From positions 229,057,265 to 229,121,264 of the forward strand of contig CM056993.1 of NCBI GenBank assembly GCA_029891345.1: a stretch of DNA of 64,000 bases, read 5' to 3'. The notes beneath the pieces are model-generated. The model did not search any database, was not told the DNA's origin, and was given only the letters and a program-made list of their open reading frames with translations. Position 1 is the stretch's first letter. The number at the start of each line of letters is the position of its first letter. Made by a program: the position numbers and the translations under genes. This DNA comes from Dryococelus australis. Lineage: Eukaryota; Arthropoda; Insecta; Phasmatodea; Phasmatidae. Below, one piece after another: positions 42,897-54,087 of the stretch.

Positions 42897-43035
42897 CACA
42901 CATCATCTTCTTCAATTCTCGACCAGTCATGTATTTTCCTTTCTCTTTCAGCAACTTCAACATAATTGGACGCAAACCAATTAAATTGGGAACCCATTCC
43001 ACAATTCCACATTCTTCATTCAGAGGTACTACACT
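42897..43035 (-). CDS. ATR: ATR checkpoint kinase, exon B (kinase domain)
   Basis: This is a 139-base minus-strand exon with acceptor TTGCTTTAG and donor GTAAGT. It starts in phase 0 after exon A and encodes SVVPLNEECGIVEWVPNLIG, then LRPIMLKLLKEKGKYMTGRE and LKKMMC, ending one base into the next codon, which exon C completes. The VxPLNxECGIxEWVxNxxGLRP block is diagnostic for ATR and covers the hinge between the lobes of the kinase domain. There are no stops or frame errors. The intron to exon C is 12.3 kb, and the one to exon A is 9.1 kb; both are full of repeats. Confidence 0.95.
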
Positions 43036-43727
43036 CTAAAGCAAACAAAAAATATTATTATAATTAAATTTTTTACAAATTAGCACTGTGATATTTTTGA
43101 TAAATAAATAAAATACATCAATGTTAGGCAGACTTCATTAACAATCTGGTGAAAACAGTACACACCCCAGTGATGATTAATGTTAAAGTCAGTATGAAAC
43201 ATTCTTGAGAAGTCAAAAGAACAATACATTTTATCAGATGATCCAACCCATCAGTATTTACTTATAGGATAAAAAATCTCTTAAGATTTTCTCACCAAAG
43301 ATAAGTGAAAGGAAGTAGCAATACCCAAACTATATATATTGTGGTTATATTATATGTTATGATGCCGCCTACCAGCCAGCGGCACTAGAGTCCATGACGG
43401 CACTCACCATGCACGTGTCACGTGTACATGCATGTGCGCAAAGAGGCTCAAATTCGAACTTTCCTAACGGACTATTATTTTTGCAGTGTAAAATATGTCT
43501 TATTTTATTCTCAGGGTTTAAAATTCCTTAAAATATTTTAAAGTATTTGTTGTTAATTTGAAAATGTTTAGTTATGAATGCAAAGTGCGTACTGCACTGA
43601 GAATAAGAACCATATTACTCCGGCGTGAACGCCGTCATAAAGAGACAATAAAATAATACAGAAAATTAACAAGAAAATTCTAAAGTGTAAAACAATTTTT
43701 CAATTATTTGTGCCACTTTTATTTTCA

Positions 43728-43749
43728 ATATATATATATATATATTGAA

Positions 43750-43804
<55 letters not shown>
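43728..43804. repeat. (TA)n microsatellite, interrupted
   Basis: Two TA runs are separated by TTGAAAAAA. The left run is enclosed in a palindrome (TTTCAATATA ... TATATTGAAA) at about 43722-43748. Confidence 0.9.
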
Positions 43805-43809
<5 letters not shown>

Positions 43810-45505
43810 TTTACTCAGCACATAGCACTTCCACTTATGTGAACCCCATAGGCAGCCATGGTAGGTCCGTGTGACGCTTGCCTCTGAGCAGTCTGTCTAG
43901 GAGAGCTGGCGAGGTAAGACACTGTCATGTACGCACTACAACTTTTGAGCACTGATTTAGAGTTCAATAACCCTTTTAGTATACCAGTTAACCTTTGCTT
44001 GCATACGTTTTGCCAGACATTTCCCCAGCATTATGCTTCCGCTTAACTAATCTATTTCGCCCTTGTGGCATTTTTCAACTTATTGAGGAGGAGGTGGAGA
44101 AAGATGTCAGAGAGGTTGAGCGACCCGCAAAACTTGACACAGGTGCCATCCGCTTCTGCTAAAGGCGTTCCATCGTAATTTCTGTATTATTGCTGCATGC
44201 AATTTCAAGGGCTTTGTTTTCATGTATATATTTAAGGGTATTTTTCACGTTTGAGTATTTTACGGCCATAACCCTTACAACCACGTGGTTAACCGCCGCC
44301 AAGTCTATATCCGCGCCATCCTTGCACTTTGAGAGCTTATTTGTGTAATATCATGTGTGCAATAATTTATTTCAGTGTTCTATGTATTTTCATTCAGGGT
44401 TCTGTGTAATTTTCACGTAAATAGATGCTTTTGTGTTTGACCACGCGGTCACTTCAATGTTTGCTTTTGCCGCCATCAGGACTACTACAAGCCTGTAAAT
44501 CCTTTAATCGCAAAGAGAATAATTTTCTCAACAAGAATAACAATTTGTCAGAGTTTAATTTGCCATTTCCAAGAAGAAATATTGCAATTCCACCTGTACC
44601 ACGTGGTCCGCTACAAACTTTATCCAGCAGCATCCGCGCCATCTAAAATTGTTTTCACGCATGTGCGTGTTTATTGTGAATACTCATCTTGTGCCCCATC
44701 ATTTCCTAAGGGTATATATGTAATTTTTATTTGTGTACGGTGATATTACTTCCATCCTAGCGGGCTATGTGTATACGCTGTCACCACGCTACCCACGTGC
44801 TGGAGGGCGAGCCCCGACGAGTTTACGCTAGTGATGCCAAGTAATCACACGTGTTTATGTATCATCAGTTGATTCATTGTGTAATTCACAGTGTCCTGTC
44901 TTCAGGGAAAAATCGTCAGTCCACCCTAGCGGCTGTCGACTCTCTTCCCTTGTGAAGATTGTGTTTTCATACACCACGGTGAGATCATTCATCTAGGCTT
45001 GCGCTAGAGTAATTGCAGGCTGGGGAGCACCCAAGCGGAGTTAGCTAGACACGACCGAGTTGTATTATTAAATTTCATGGCACGTGATTGGTATGCACGG
45101 TATACTTAAAACAAGTCTCACAGTGACTCATTCTTTTATTTTGTAGTGACAGTGTCCTTGCCACCTGTGTTTTTCAAGTGTTAAAATTGTTTAGTATTGC
45201 AAACATGTATCGTAAGTACGCTCAGGTGAGATGGACACACAGAACCCACAGCATCCCTGAGAGACCTGAGTCTCAACAGTGCAGTGTTTGGGAAGCACCG
45301 CTGGGGCCCATATCATCAGTAAGTAATTAGTGTCATCGTTCGTCTCGTGCCTCACCTGACGGCGTCAATTGACGTTCCCAAGTGTGTTCATCTGTGTTAG
45401 GTAAACCGCGAGAAGACGGCGGACACCACACCTGAACAACCGCGAGAAGCCCTCAAGACATCCGCATCGGCAACCGCGGCACCCACGAGCGCGAGTTACT
45501 AGGAC
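43805..45505 (+). other. region upstream of gypsy element 5, probable LTR/leader
   Basis: GC content rises toward 45 kb and the sequence leads directly into a gag region, so part of it should be the 5' LTR and leader of the 45.5-50 kb element. No second copy was seen downstream of that element to prove LTR limits. A 73-codon frame at 44425-44646 is unrecognised. No host exon was seen. Confidence 0.35.
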
Positions 45506-45825
45506 ATGCTGATGGATCTATGTGTGCATTGTGGGAGATTGAGTGAGATCAACTTGTTTGAGGGAAGTATGTGGGAACAACCCTTGTGTCAATGCATGTC
45601 CGACAACGTTTCTACGTTGTCAGAAATATGTCTGTGTGCACACACCCGATATGACATGGGAACGAAGTGGGCACAGTCCCAACAGTTTAAGAAGGACTCA
45701 CATTTATGATGCATAGGCCCTGCGGAGTTTACCACCTACTGCGACCGTGTTATAAACTGTGACAAGTGCTGTAATACAAACTGTGTTTAGATCGCGCCAC
45801 CGCAAACATCACAGGTGAAGCCCAC
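45506..45825 (+). pseudogene. gag: Cys-rich N-terminal segment of gag (element 5)
   Basis: A frame from the ATG at 45506 encodes a Cys-rich sequence: LCVHCGRLSEI, then PLCQCMSDN, then ICLCAHTRY, and after a stop at 45707, in the same frame, YCDRVINCDKCCNTNC. The CX2C and CXC spacings look like zinc ligands. The segment lies upstream of the capsid part, whereas retroelement zinc knuckles normally come after capsid. A comparable Cys-rich segment is found in the element at 54.4 kb. A stop at 45785 separates it from the next part. Function unknown; zinc binding is an inference. Confidence 0.45.
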
Positions 45826-45827
45826 GC

Positions 45828-46345
45828 CGGCATCAGTTATCGTTACTTACATGCCACAGGGCTTAACTGGGCCAGATCACAATGTATTACTGCCAACTTT
45901 TGCGGGACATGATTCAGAAGACCCAGGCACATTCCTAGCTGTTTGTGAGGAAAAAATTGCATACGCATGGTGTGAATAGAGACGATTGGATAGAAGTAAC
46001 TGCCAACAGGTTAAGGGGAACTGCTGCCATGCGGTGGAACTTGGTCAGGGACTATCGAGTTACGTGGGAAGAGTTCTGTGAGAGATTCCTATGTCAGTTC
46101 GACTCAGACAAAGATGCTATCCAGGCACAAGCGTGGCTGTATCACGGACAACAGAGGGAGCGTAAAGGAATTAAAGAATTCATACACCGCAAGTTAGGCT
46201 TGTGTAAGCGGCTACACCACAGACAGGCAACCCACAGAGTATTGGAGATAATTGTGGCGTTATCAACACCTAACATTAGGCCGTATCTGCAGAGTGAAAC
46301 GTGCCAGCATAGAACAGTTTACAGGAGAAGTGTGTTTGTATGAGA
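45828..46345 (+). pseudogene. gag: gag capsid region (element 5)
   Basis: After LTGPDHNVLLPTFAGHDSED, the frame changes near 45955 and continues in 45945-46343 with NRDDWIEVTANRLRGTAAMR, WEEFCERFLCQFDSDKD and RKGIKEFIHRKLGLCKRL. The order PxFxGxDxxDP-xxFL, a W-x5-RG-AAxxW-like block and F-x-x-RF matches the retrotransposon gag capsid domain of Ty3/gypsy elements. Capsid would form the particle around the RNA. A second frame continues to 46536. No conventional zinc knuckle follows. Confidence 0.7.
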
Positions 46346-46599
46346 GGGACGTACACGCAAGCCAAGAATACCAGTCACCGTGGCAGAACCACCGCACGTC
46401 AATACCTGCCATGTTGCCAGATGTCACAAGACAACCTCCGCCGTTCACAATAGTGAGAGTGAACTGCGGACATAGAACAAATTTTTGCAACACTCACCAC
46501 GAAAATTACTATCAAGGCAACAGGTCAGAAAACTAAGTAGGGAGGTTGGTAAACCAGCACCTGCACCAATCTCACTGCCAGAGCATAAGAACCTGCATA

Positions 46600-46965
46600 G
46601 CAAAAGTGCAAAAGTGTTCCACGTAAGTGACAGTACCATGAGAGCGTTACGAGTGAATGTAGAACTTGAAGGGGAAAATGTCACAGCCTTAATTGACACT
46701 GCTGCCAGTTACAATTTTTGTGTGAGGGTTTGATACAAGCCATATCATCTAGAGTGCCACCGCGATGTCTGCAATTCGGTACAATACACCAACCGGGAGC
46801 AGCGAGCAGTGTCATGCACGTCATGGTAGGGATACGAGAGCTGCGTACCAAGTGAGATGTTTACATTGTGCCGGACCTATGCGAAGAAATGATTCTGGGA
46901 CTGCCATGGCTTATTGACAACCACGCCGTGATAGAGCCACACCTGGATTGCTTGCACATGGGGAC
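46600..46965 (+). pseudogene. pro: aspartic protease (element 5)
   Basis: Protease with ENVTALIDTAASYNFCVR at about 46675-46730, where the active site reads DTA (46694-46702). DTA instead of DTG is not unusual in retroelement proteases. The second motif, EMILGLPWLIDNHAVI, lies at about 46888-46935. A frameshift near 46731 separates the two motifs. Confidence 0.7.
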
Positions 46966-47965
46966 ACGTGGTAGGTGGACCGTATATGCAGTGGGAGCAA
47001 CGTCGCCGACAACAATTGCCGTGCCGCTTGCTGACTTTGAGCACAAGGTGCCCGCTACACATAAACAACGTCTGCAACATCTGCTGGACCAGTATGCCAG
47101 TGTGTTCCACACTGAGGAGAAGCTGCAGCACACCGATGTCATGGAGCATGAAACCATCACAACACATGAGGACCTGGTATACTTCAAGCCACGAGACCCA
47201 GATATTTTCTTTCACCGCGTCATCAACCAGCAGGTATGTGAAATGTTACATGACAATGTGACTGAACTTATGCAGAATCTCTATAATTCAGGTATCACAC
47301 TTGCCCCTACGAAAGATGGTGAATGGTGATTTTCGCCTTTTGAATAAGATCACGTAAAACATGCCACCACTAGTCATTAATATGAAAGACACTTTGTCAA
47401 CATTAGGGCCAGCCATCGTTTTCACCTCACTCGATTTAAAGTCTGGATATTGGCAAGTGCCTATCTGCCCACAGAACAGAAAGAAAATAGCTTTTACCAC
47501 ACCAGATGGATGTTGATTTCAATTTGTTGCCATGCCATTTGGCTTAAAGTGTGCCCCTGCAACTTTTCAAAACTTAATGGTTAATGTAGTGGATGGATAT
47601 AGGGCAGACTTTGTGATGTCGTATTTGGATGATGTACTTGTTTGGTCTAACAGCTGGGAAGAGCATTTGCACCATTTGAGCCTTGTGTTTGAACTGCTCG
47701 AATGTAACAAGCTTACGTGCAAAGTAGACAACTGTAAGTTGGGTATGAGTAAGATGGAGTTTTTGGGACACTATGTAACAGGGAACAGGCACCAGCCAAA
47801 ACAACAACACTTACAGGCGATTCAAAACAAACCCACACCCAGATCACGTAAACAAATTAGGGAATTTTTTGGTTTAATTAATTGGTTAAGGGAGTTCGTC
47901 CCCAACTTTTCTGTGATTACCGCACCATTAACTGCTTTGTTTTGTGAGAAACATAAATTTGTATA
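46966..47965 (+). pseudogene. pol: Ty3/gypsy reverse transcriptase (element 5)
   Basis: Most RT blocks are visible. Upstream is a YFKPRDPDIFF segment followed by NVTELMQNLYNSGITLAPTK (to 47320). After a frame change come FTSLDLKSGYWQVPICPQ at about 47420-47475 and FTTPDG near 47495. In the open stretch 47532-47966 are AMPFGLKCAPATFQNLM, VMSYLDDVLVWSNSWEEHL with the catalytic YLDD at 47622-47633, and EFLGHYVTG. The catalytic Asp pair is intact. There are two or three frame breaks in all, so this is one of the better preserved pol genes in the window. Confidence 0.9.
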
Positions 47966-48420
47966 GACACCTCAAGCTGATCAAGCCTTTAAAGAAATCA
48001 ACCTTGCATTTCAGAACTGTGTAATCTGCTATCCACGTTAAACCCAGAGTTACCCATTGCTGTGCATAACAGTCAGGAAGGCATTGGGGCCATGCTGTAT
48101 CAGGAGGGAACACATGGGGAAAAACACATAATCAGTTACCACAGTGCGAAGATTGGGGAGACGGAACGCAAGTACCATGTCAATGGGCAGGAATGTTTAG
48201 CAATTATATATGCATTGCAGAAGTACCGGCTGTACCTGTTAGGAAGACAGTTTACTCTCAAAACTGACAACCGATGTCTTGTGTGGTTAGAGGGCATGCA
48301 TAATGGGAAGAGATCAAACTTGCCTGCTGGGCGCGGTTACTCTAGGAGTTTGACTTCAAGATAGAACACATGGTGGGAAAAACCAACGAGCTCGCGGACG
48401 CTTTGTCCAGGAATCCTTGC
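47966..48420 (+). pseudogene. pol: RNase H region (element 5)
   Basis: The RT connection ends with FFGLINWLREFVPNFSVIT (to 47925) and a stop at 47964. The open stretch 48062-48364 carries GAMLYQEGTHGEKHIISYHS, the KYHVNGQECLAIIYALQKYR block and FTLKTDNRCLVWL, the usual order of RNase H in gypsy elements. MVGKTNELADALSRNPC at about 48370-48420 closes the domain. Catalytic Glu (NGQE) and Asp (KTDN) are present. The first catalytic Asp lies in a broken stretch. Confidence 0.85.
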
Positions 48421-48539
48421 CCGAATGTAACAGTAACTGACGATGCGGAGTGGGAAGAGGCACTACCCCCTTGCCGTGCAATACCAACTGCAGACACACA
48501 AACTCTCGTTGTAGAAAACATTGTTGCCACACAACCCGG

Positions 48540-49530
48540 CAAACTTGAATCATTGACCTGTACATGACGTATCCGCAGAGGTACACATTTCACGAGAAAA
48601 TTCCCCACATGCTGCACAACGCCGCCAACACTGTGCCATACGGTACACAGAACACGGGAGGGTAATGGACCGGGAAATACAAACCAAACCACCTGGTAAT
48701 TGTGTGCTACAGGTAACGTATGTGCCAAAGGAGAAATGGAAACTTGTACTTACGTATGCACATGACAGTTTAGAGCATGGACACCTGGGATCCAAAGACA
48801 CACACAGAAACATGCAGAAATTTTTTCACTGGCCAGGGGTTCAGGGAGATGTAAGAAAACATGTGCAGAGCTGTATCACGTGCATTACCCGGAAGCTGCA
48901 AAGAACAGACGACGATGCTCCACAGCAACCGACGATGCCAACTGAGTCATTTAAGAATCTAGCGATTGATATCATGGGCCCATGCCCACGCACCAAAACT
49001 GGCAAAAGGTTTCTCATTGTCGCCACGGATTTGTTTACCTGTTGGACCTAGGCACTTCCCATCAGCAATATTCGTGCGCACACGGTCACACAGGTGATGC
49101 AAAAGAGTTTTTTTCCGATTAGGGGACAACCCGTGTATTTGCTAACCGATAATGGCACGCAATCTGTAGGGCGAAAGTGGAGAGAATACTGTACCAGGTG
49201 GGGAATAGAACACCGTACCACCCCAGCCTACCATCCCAGGGTGAACACAACCGAACGACATAACCAAGACGTCAAAATCCAGCTACATGTCCGATTGGGA
49301 GACGACCATACCAGGTGGGCGGAGTTAATTCCGGAGGTTATGTTTTGCCTAAGAAATAGAGTAAATGCGGCAACCGGGAAGACACCCGCAGAGATGGTAC
49401 AAGGTCGCGAACTCGGTGGCCCCGGAGCACCCCGCGAAAACCAGCCAATACCACCTGAGCAAACTGTAGAACACCAGGCACAAATCCTTAAGGAAGCAAA
49501 AGCCAATAAAGTAAGTTATTGCAATGTGTA
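48540..49530 (+). pseudogene. int: Ty3/gypsy integrase (element 5)
   Basis: The zinc-binding region is at about 48752-48880 (HDSLEHGHLGSKDT and HVQSCITC, giving the HHCC set). The catalytic core contains NLAIDIMGPCPRTKTGKRF (first Asp about 48967), VYLLTDNGTQS (second Asp about 49147) and NTTERHNQDVKIQLHVRLG (Glu about 49252). A single stop at 49049 and a stop at 49529 interrupt an otherwise continuous frame, so all three catalytic residues are still encoded. TGKTPAEMVQGREL near 49375 is the usual C-terminal block. Confidence 0.9.
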
Positions 49531-49990
49531 GGTACCGGTGAGCAAGAGGCTGCCACCCGAATTCGTGCCCAGAATGTATGTTTACATGAGGAAGAACCCG
49601 CTATCATCCGGGATGAAAACATACTATGCTGGGGTGGCACCTAGATTGAAAGGGCCAGTAAGAATGGAAGAGAAGATGGGGAATTCCATGTATTTAGTGA
49701 AGTTGGGACCAAGACTTATCATGAAACGACACCGTGACGACCTGCGTATAGCCCAACCACCTGTAGGGAAGAGAGGCAAGGAGACGTTACGCCCAGTACC
49801 TCGGCAAGCACGATGCAGTATACCAGGGAGTACACAGGGAAATGTCAACACGTGCACCATTGTCAACAACAACACTAACACGGGAACACTAAGAACGGGA
49901 AATGGAATGTCATTCAGGGGTTTTGTACCAACAGAACACTCCACGCCTATTAGTGAGGGAGTAGGAAAAGCAAGTTGTAATGAAACATGA
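49531..49990 (+). pseudogene. int: integrase C-terminal tail (element 5)
   Basis: An open stretch continues in the integrase frame after the stop at 49529. It holds the GPY/F-like module in degenerate form (RLKGPVRMEEKMGNSMYLVK, then LIMKRHRDDLRIAQPP), followed by a Gly/Asn/Thr-rich end. Open for 150 codons. Downstream no polypurine tract or second LTR could be identified, so the 3' end of the element is undefined. Confidence 0.65.
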
Positions 49991-52117
49991 TTTCTGGGTT
50001 CTTCTGTTAATGCCAATCATAACACAACAGATCAGAGTAATTTCACATTGACTGGATTTATTTTAGAATTGATGTATCTTTTACTCTAGCAAACATCTAT
50101 ACTAAACCATGAAGTATATATATTTTTTATATTTCTATCATGTCATGCCACCCCCTAAAATGTGCCACTCTAGGGCCTGGCCTAGTCGGCCTGATGGAAA
50201 ATCCGGCCCTGCATGGCAGTTCCAAAGTTCGGAACAGCACTGTGCCCATATTAAATATTTCCATCTCAACCCAGATTGCAAAATTTTAACAAAATTATTG
50301 TTGCCAGAAATGGTTTCATCAACCATATATTTCAAAGCAAATGGGTTAGCTTACAAATGCAATAAATCTGAACCAACTATTTTTTCCGAAGGTAATTTCT
50401 TTTTATGTTCTCTGATATGTAAAATAATTCTTGGCATACCCTTGAAGCCTGCTGTGTAATAGATTTCGGCATCTGCATGATGCTTCCAATCACAAAGCAT
50501 GGAAAGTAACTTCAGATGATGGATAGATTTACAAGTACGAGAGCGTGAAATGCATGTTACATTTTTAAGTGTCACCAATATATTTAATGGTCAAGATGAG
50601 AATATTTAACAAACAACATAATTTGATCATTTTCCTAGCACTTGAACACATTCATCCCCTGCTGGTGTACCACTGCATCTTTTCAAACACACCGTACATC
50701 ATTAACCCCTCCTGCCCCTGTTCCATATACTGGTGCTTCCGCTTGCCGCCTTGGGCACCATGGACTTTCAGGGAGATCAATAACCTGTCTACGTTTTCTC
50801 AAATGACCGAGCACGTGCAATATGATCAAAATTTGGCTTGCATTTGGTGTCATGTTATTTCCTTTCTGAAAGGGTTTAAAAAATTTTGGGGTTGGCATGG
50901 ATTCTGTGTTGGTTTAGTCTCCCTCATATATATATATATATATTAGGCTAAAGCTCAATTTTGAGACCTAACAGATTTCTACCTCTGTCTTTGCCTGTCA
51001 TTACGACATAGGTTTGTGGATGATTTTTGGATTGTGTTGGTTTTGATGATTGTTTGTTGATGACCTATGAATTTTTTTTAGACTTTGAATTGGTAACATT
51101 TTTTAGTTTGGTTTTGTGAATGATTGTTGACAACCCACACATTTTTCCGCTTGTCGTGTTTATAATAATAATAAAACCATGCAGCCCAGGTAGGTTACGC
51201 TCAGCACCTGTTTTCATAATGCGCCATACATGAATTGAGAAAGGGAAGGGTATATGCTTCCAGCTCAGACAGAGCAACAACCCTTCCCGAGGATCCTTTT
51301 ATGCCCGTCATGTAAGGGGTGGTAATGAGGTCACTCTGAATGCCAAAAACCACCAAACACAGCAGTCCGTCTACGTCAAATGTACCTTTGCACCATAAAA
51401 AAGGAAAAGGACGTCTATTGTATTAGACATTTGCATTTTGAAGTGAACACCAGATATTTCATTTAAAAAAAGTGCTGTTTTTGAGACAGCAGTGAATACA
51501 TATGGTCATTGAGAACAGTTTCTATACAACCTTCAATAATTAAGAACCACATTCCTATGGTTTTCCCAACATAATTGCTATTGTGCTTTCTGCGAGTAAT
51601 GCAGTGCTCAGGCATTGAGCTTGCATATTATTTGGCATCAGAAGGGGTGTTGTATATGCCCTTGCGTGATCAGTTCATTCAGTGTTGTGTCAACTGAAAT
51701 AAATTAACATTTTAATAATATATCCTTTGATGTTCCAAACAGATGCAACTGAAAATAGGCTTCACGCTTTGTAATACTCACATTCTGCTCGATGTTGGAA
51801 AACATTTCTGCTAACAAGAGGAGGTTCAACATGCTTTTCTAAGGTAGAATTTTTTTCAGAAGACTATAAAAATATACTTATATTTTAACAACATATATTT
51901 AAATTTTCCTGCAAGAAGCCACTGAAAATGGACTTCCTGAAAAGTAAAATTTATGTGCTGCTTAACATTTGTTAACATTATTTGGTGCACACACACACAT
52001 GCACAGACACACACACACACACACACACACAAAATATGTATTCTGAACTTAAAAAAAAAAAGGTTTTAAAATATTCAATTGGCAGGCATGCATACTGTCA
52101 AAAACAGGATAACTTAC
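49991..52117. other. AT-rich ATR intron sequence
   Basis: No gene supported. Open frames at 50109-50459 and 50569-50946 are unrecognised. Short TA run at 50927-50944 and a CA run at 52007-52031. The 3' end of element 5 probably lies in the left part. Confidence 0.4.
52007..52031. repeat. (CA)n microsatellite
   Basis: An ACACAC run, with shorter interrupted CA units just upstream from 51987. Confidence 0.9.
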
Positions 52118-52225
52118 ATATGTACGTATTTTCAAGCCTCGCTGACGAGATTCTGGGTCCTTGTGCAGGTACTTGTTGATGATAGAATGAAATTCCATTA
52201 TTCGAAAATCTTTCCTTAAATCATC
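52118..52225 (-). CDS. ATR: ATR checkpoint kinase, exon A (kinase domain)
   Basis: This is a 108-base minus-strand exon, exactly 36 codons, between an AATTTCAG acceptor and a GTAAGTT donor, phase 0 at both ends. It encodes [20 protein letters not shown], then [16 protein letters not shown]. DDLRKDxRxMEFxxxIN is the ATR motif just after the ATP-contacting Lys, and RTY precedes the VxPLN block that starts exon B, as in ATR proteins. The exon carrying the Lys itself should lie above 52.2 kb but was not recognised in the window. Confidence 0.95.
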
Positions 52226-52628
52226 CTGAAATTAAAACTACATACTGTAAGCATTGTATACACTGTAACCATATAATTATAATATTGCACCATAAATAAC
52301 TTTACTCCAGACTTAATTATACACACAATCATAAAAATAATTTATAACGACAACAGAGTTCTTCAAACTTTTGGTATTTCGTCTAAATACCTTATCTCGC
52401 TGAAATCAATGTGAGTTAATGAGAGGATCTTTACATGTGTGAGTTGTGATATTTTATGCCATATTCCTAGCAGTTATAATGGATATACATAAGATAAAGT
52501 AAAAAAAATTCTAATTTAAGGAAATTCCTTAGTCATATTTCTAAATAATTTACTTGTAAGTAAACATGTTAATTTAGTAAGTAATTCTACATTTTAATAT
52601 GTGAGACTGTACTGTCTGCCTCGCAGAA

Positions 52629-53160
52629 TGTTATATTCACTGACTCACCGTAACAATGCTTATAAACAGCGAGCTCTTTTACTCCCTGCAAGATAGCTCT
52701 AGTAGTAATTATTGCTTGTCTTTTGTTTTGCAACCCCTTCCAGCCGGTTGGTGATGTCACAGAGGCAAGCCATGCATTCGCTACCTCCCACTCGACTACC
52801 CCTTGCCCTAGAGGCACAAGCCAATCAGCAGAGTGCCAGGTCAGAATTTAGTATAAAAAGGGAGACAGCCCGCATTCCCATACCAGTCTTCAGTTGTCTA
52901 ACATGCATTACTCAGACACTGATCAGATTGTAAGGCCAGTCTTCATTTCTAGCGCACGCCGCTCAGAATCTGACCAGATTGATCGCAACTTTACCTAGCT
53001 CTTGCCGCTCACAAATAGACCCTTCTTAGTTAGTTCTAGCACCCATTGCACAGGACACTACACCCCGTACTTTGTTTAAGCTACGCTTGCGATACAGTTA
53101 GGCTACGATAGTTAGGAGCTCTCTGTTACGTACCTCGCAAACCCTTTGTCATCCTTCAGT
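52629..53160 (+). repeat. candidate 5' LTR of element 6 with promoter
   Basis: A TG start (TGTTATATTCACTG) is proposed at 52629. A promoter array is clear: CCAAT at about 52831-52835, TATAAAAAG at 52852-52860 and an arthropod-type initiator TCAGT near 52890, about 35 bases downstream. Two diverged tandem copies of a segment starting CCAGTCTTCA follow (52883 and 52936). The element's 3' end is deleted, so no second LTR confirms the limits. Confidence 0.5.
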
Positions 53161-53161
53161 T

Positions 53162-53641
53162 ATGTACGTCTCTGTAGTGGACCCATCCTTTATGTATTTT
53201 TCAAGGCTGAATCCTGTCATGACCTTGGTTAGTCGCCCTGCTACATATCAGAATATAGGCAAAATCATTCTACACACCAATAATGTACAGCTATGCAAGA
53301 GTTTGATTCCAATCTTTCAGCACATACACTACATTCCTTTAGTTGTATACTGGTTGCCTCTACCAGTCATCATAATTTGTGCTTTTAGCTTTCTGGCTGA
53401 TATTTGTGCCGTTGACCAGGAGCTAGAGTGCATTCACCACGTGCTTACTTCCATTACTAAAATAAAATGTGAATCAGCTTTCAAATTGAGTACTTTTCCT
53501 GTAGACATAGCATCCATCCGTAGTTACCCTCATGTAACAGGTTTGCTGGTGATTCCAGGGAATTTCACTCAAACGAGCCAAACACTATTTTACCATACAC
53601 TCACTAGTTTTGGCCATCCTCTCTCAACCCTACGGGATTAA
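53162..53641 (+). CDS. unrecognised 159-codon frame between LTR promoter and gag
   Basis: An uninterrupted frame from the ATG at 53162 to a stop at 53639 encodes a product with a hydrophobic stretch (YIPLVVYWLPLPVIIICAF at about residues 58-76) and scattered Cys, without a known domain. It lies downstream of the LTR promoter and upstream of gag, where gypsy elements normally have only a leader. It could be an extra gene, a fragment of another element or a chance frame. Its integrity is notable because the following gag and pol are badly broken. Confidence 0.3.
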   Translation: MYVSVVDPSFMYFSRLNPVMTLVSRPATYQNIGKIILHTNNVQLCKSLIPIFQHIHYIPLVVYWLPLPVIIICAFSFLADICAVDQELECIHHVLTSITKIKCESAFKLSTFPVDIASIRSYPHVTGLLVIPGNFTQTSQTLFYHTLTSFGHPLSTLRD

Positions 53642-54087
53642 CTGAAAGAAGGAGCCACATAGGTACACTGTCCTGGAAACAGATTGTGGGTCTGGTGTTC
53701 ATTTGCCTCTCCTGAGCGGCCTCCGCTGGGAGAGACTTGCGTCCCCTGGGTCCACACCTCCATCTAAGCCACACATCTAAGCTTACCAGTACACCGCACC
53801 AATATCTGTCATGCTTTGCTCAAGCACCGCACCCTCACACCGTTGCCCAGGTATATCCAAAGCAGTAGTGGCACCTAGACACTGTATTATACTACCTACG
53901 CCTGATTTTGTGCCCTGCCGCATAGCAACACTGCCAGTTTTGTACAATGGGAAGGCGCCCGCACCTAAACAAAACTGAATCCCAGCACACATAGAAGCGC
54001 CTAGCTCATCATCTAGCCAAAAGACCTGGACATCCTCTGCAAAGACAGTATTGTGACTTTATTCCCGGTACATCACACGCCAAGTAG

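Noticed and set aside
49624-50016. 130-codon minus-strand frame
   Set aside because: It is a shadow of the plus-strand integrase tail at 49531-49990, which continues from recognisable integrase motifs.
51780-51840. Minus-strand exon-like segment (acceptor-like CTTAG, short Leu-rich open stretch, donor-like GTGAGT) between ATR exons A and B
   Set aside because: ATR exons A and B are contiguous in protein sequence and phase, so an extra exon between them would disrupt a conserved block. No ATR similarity is seen in it.
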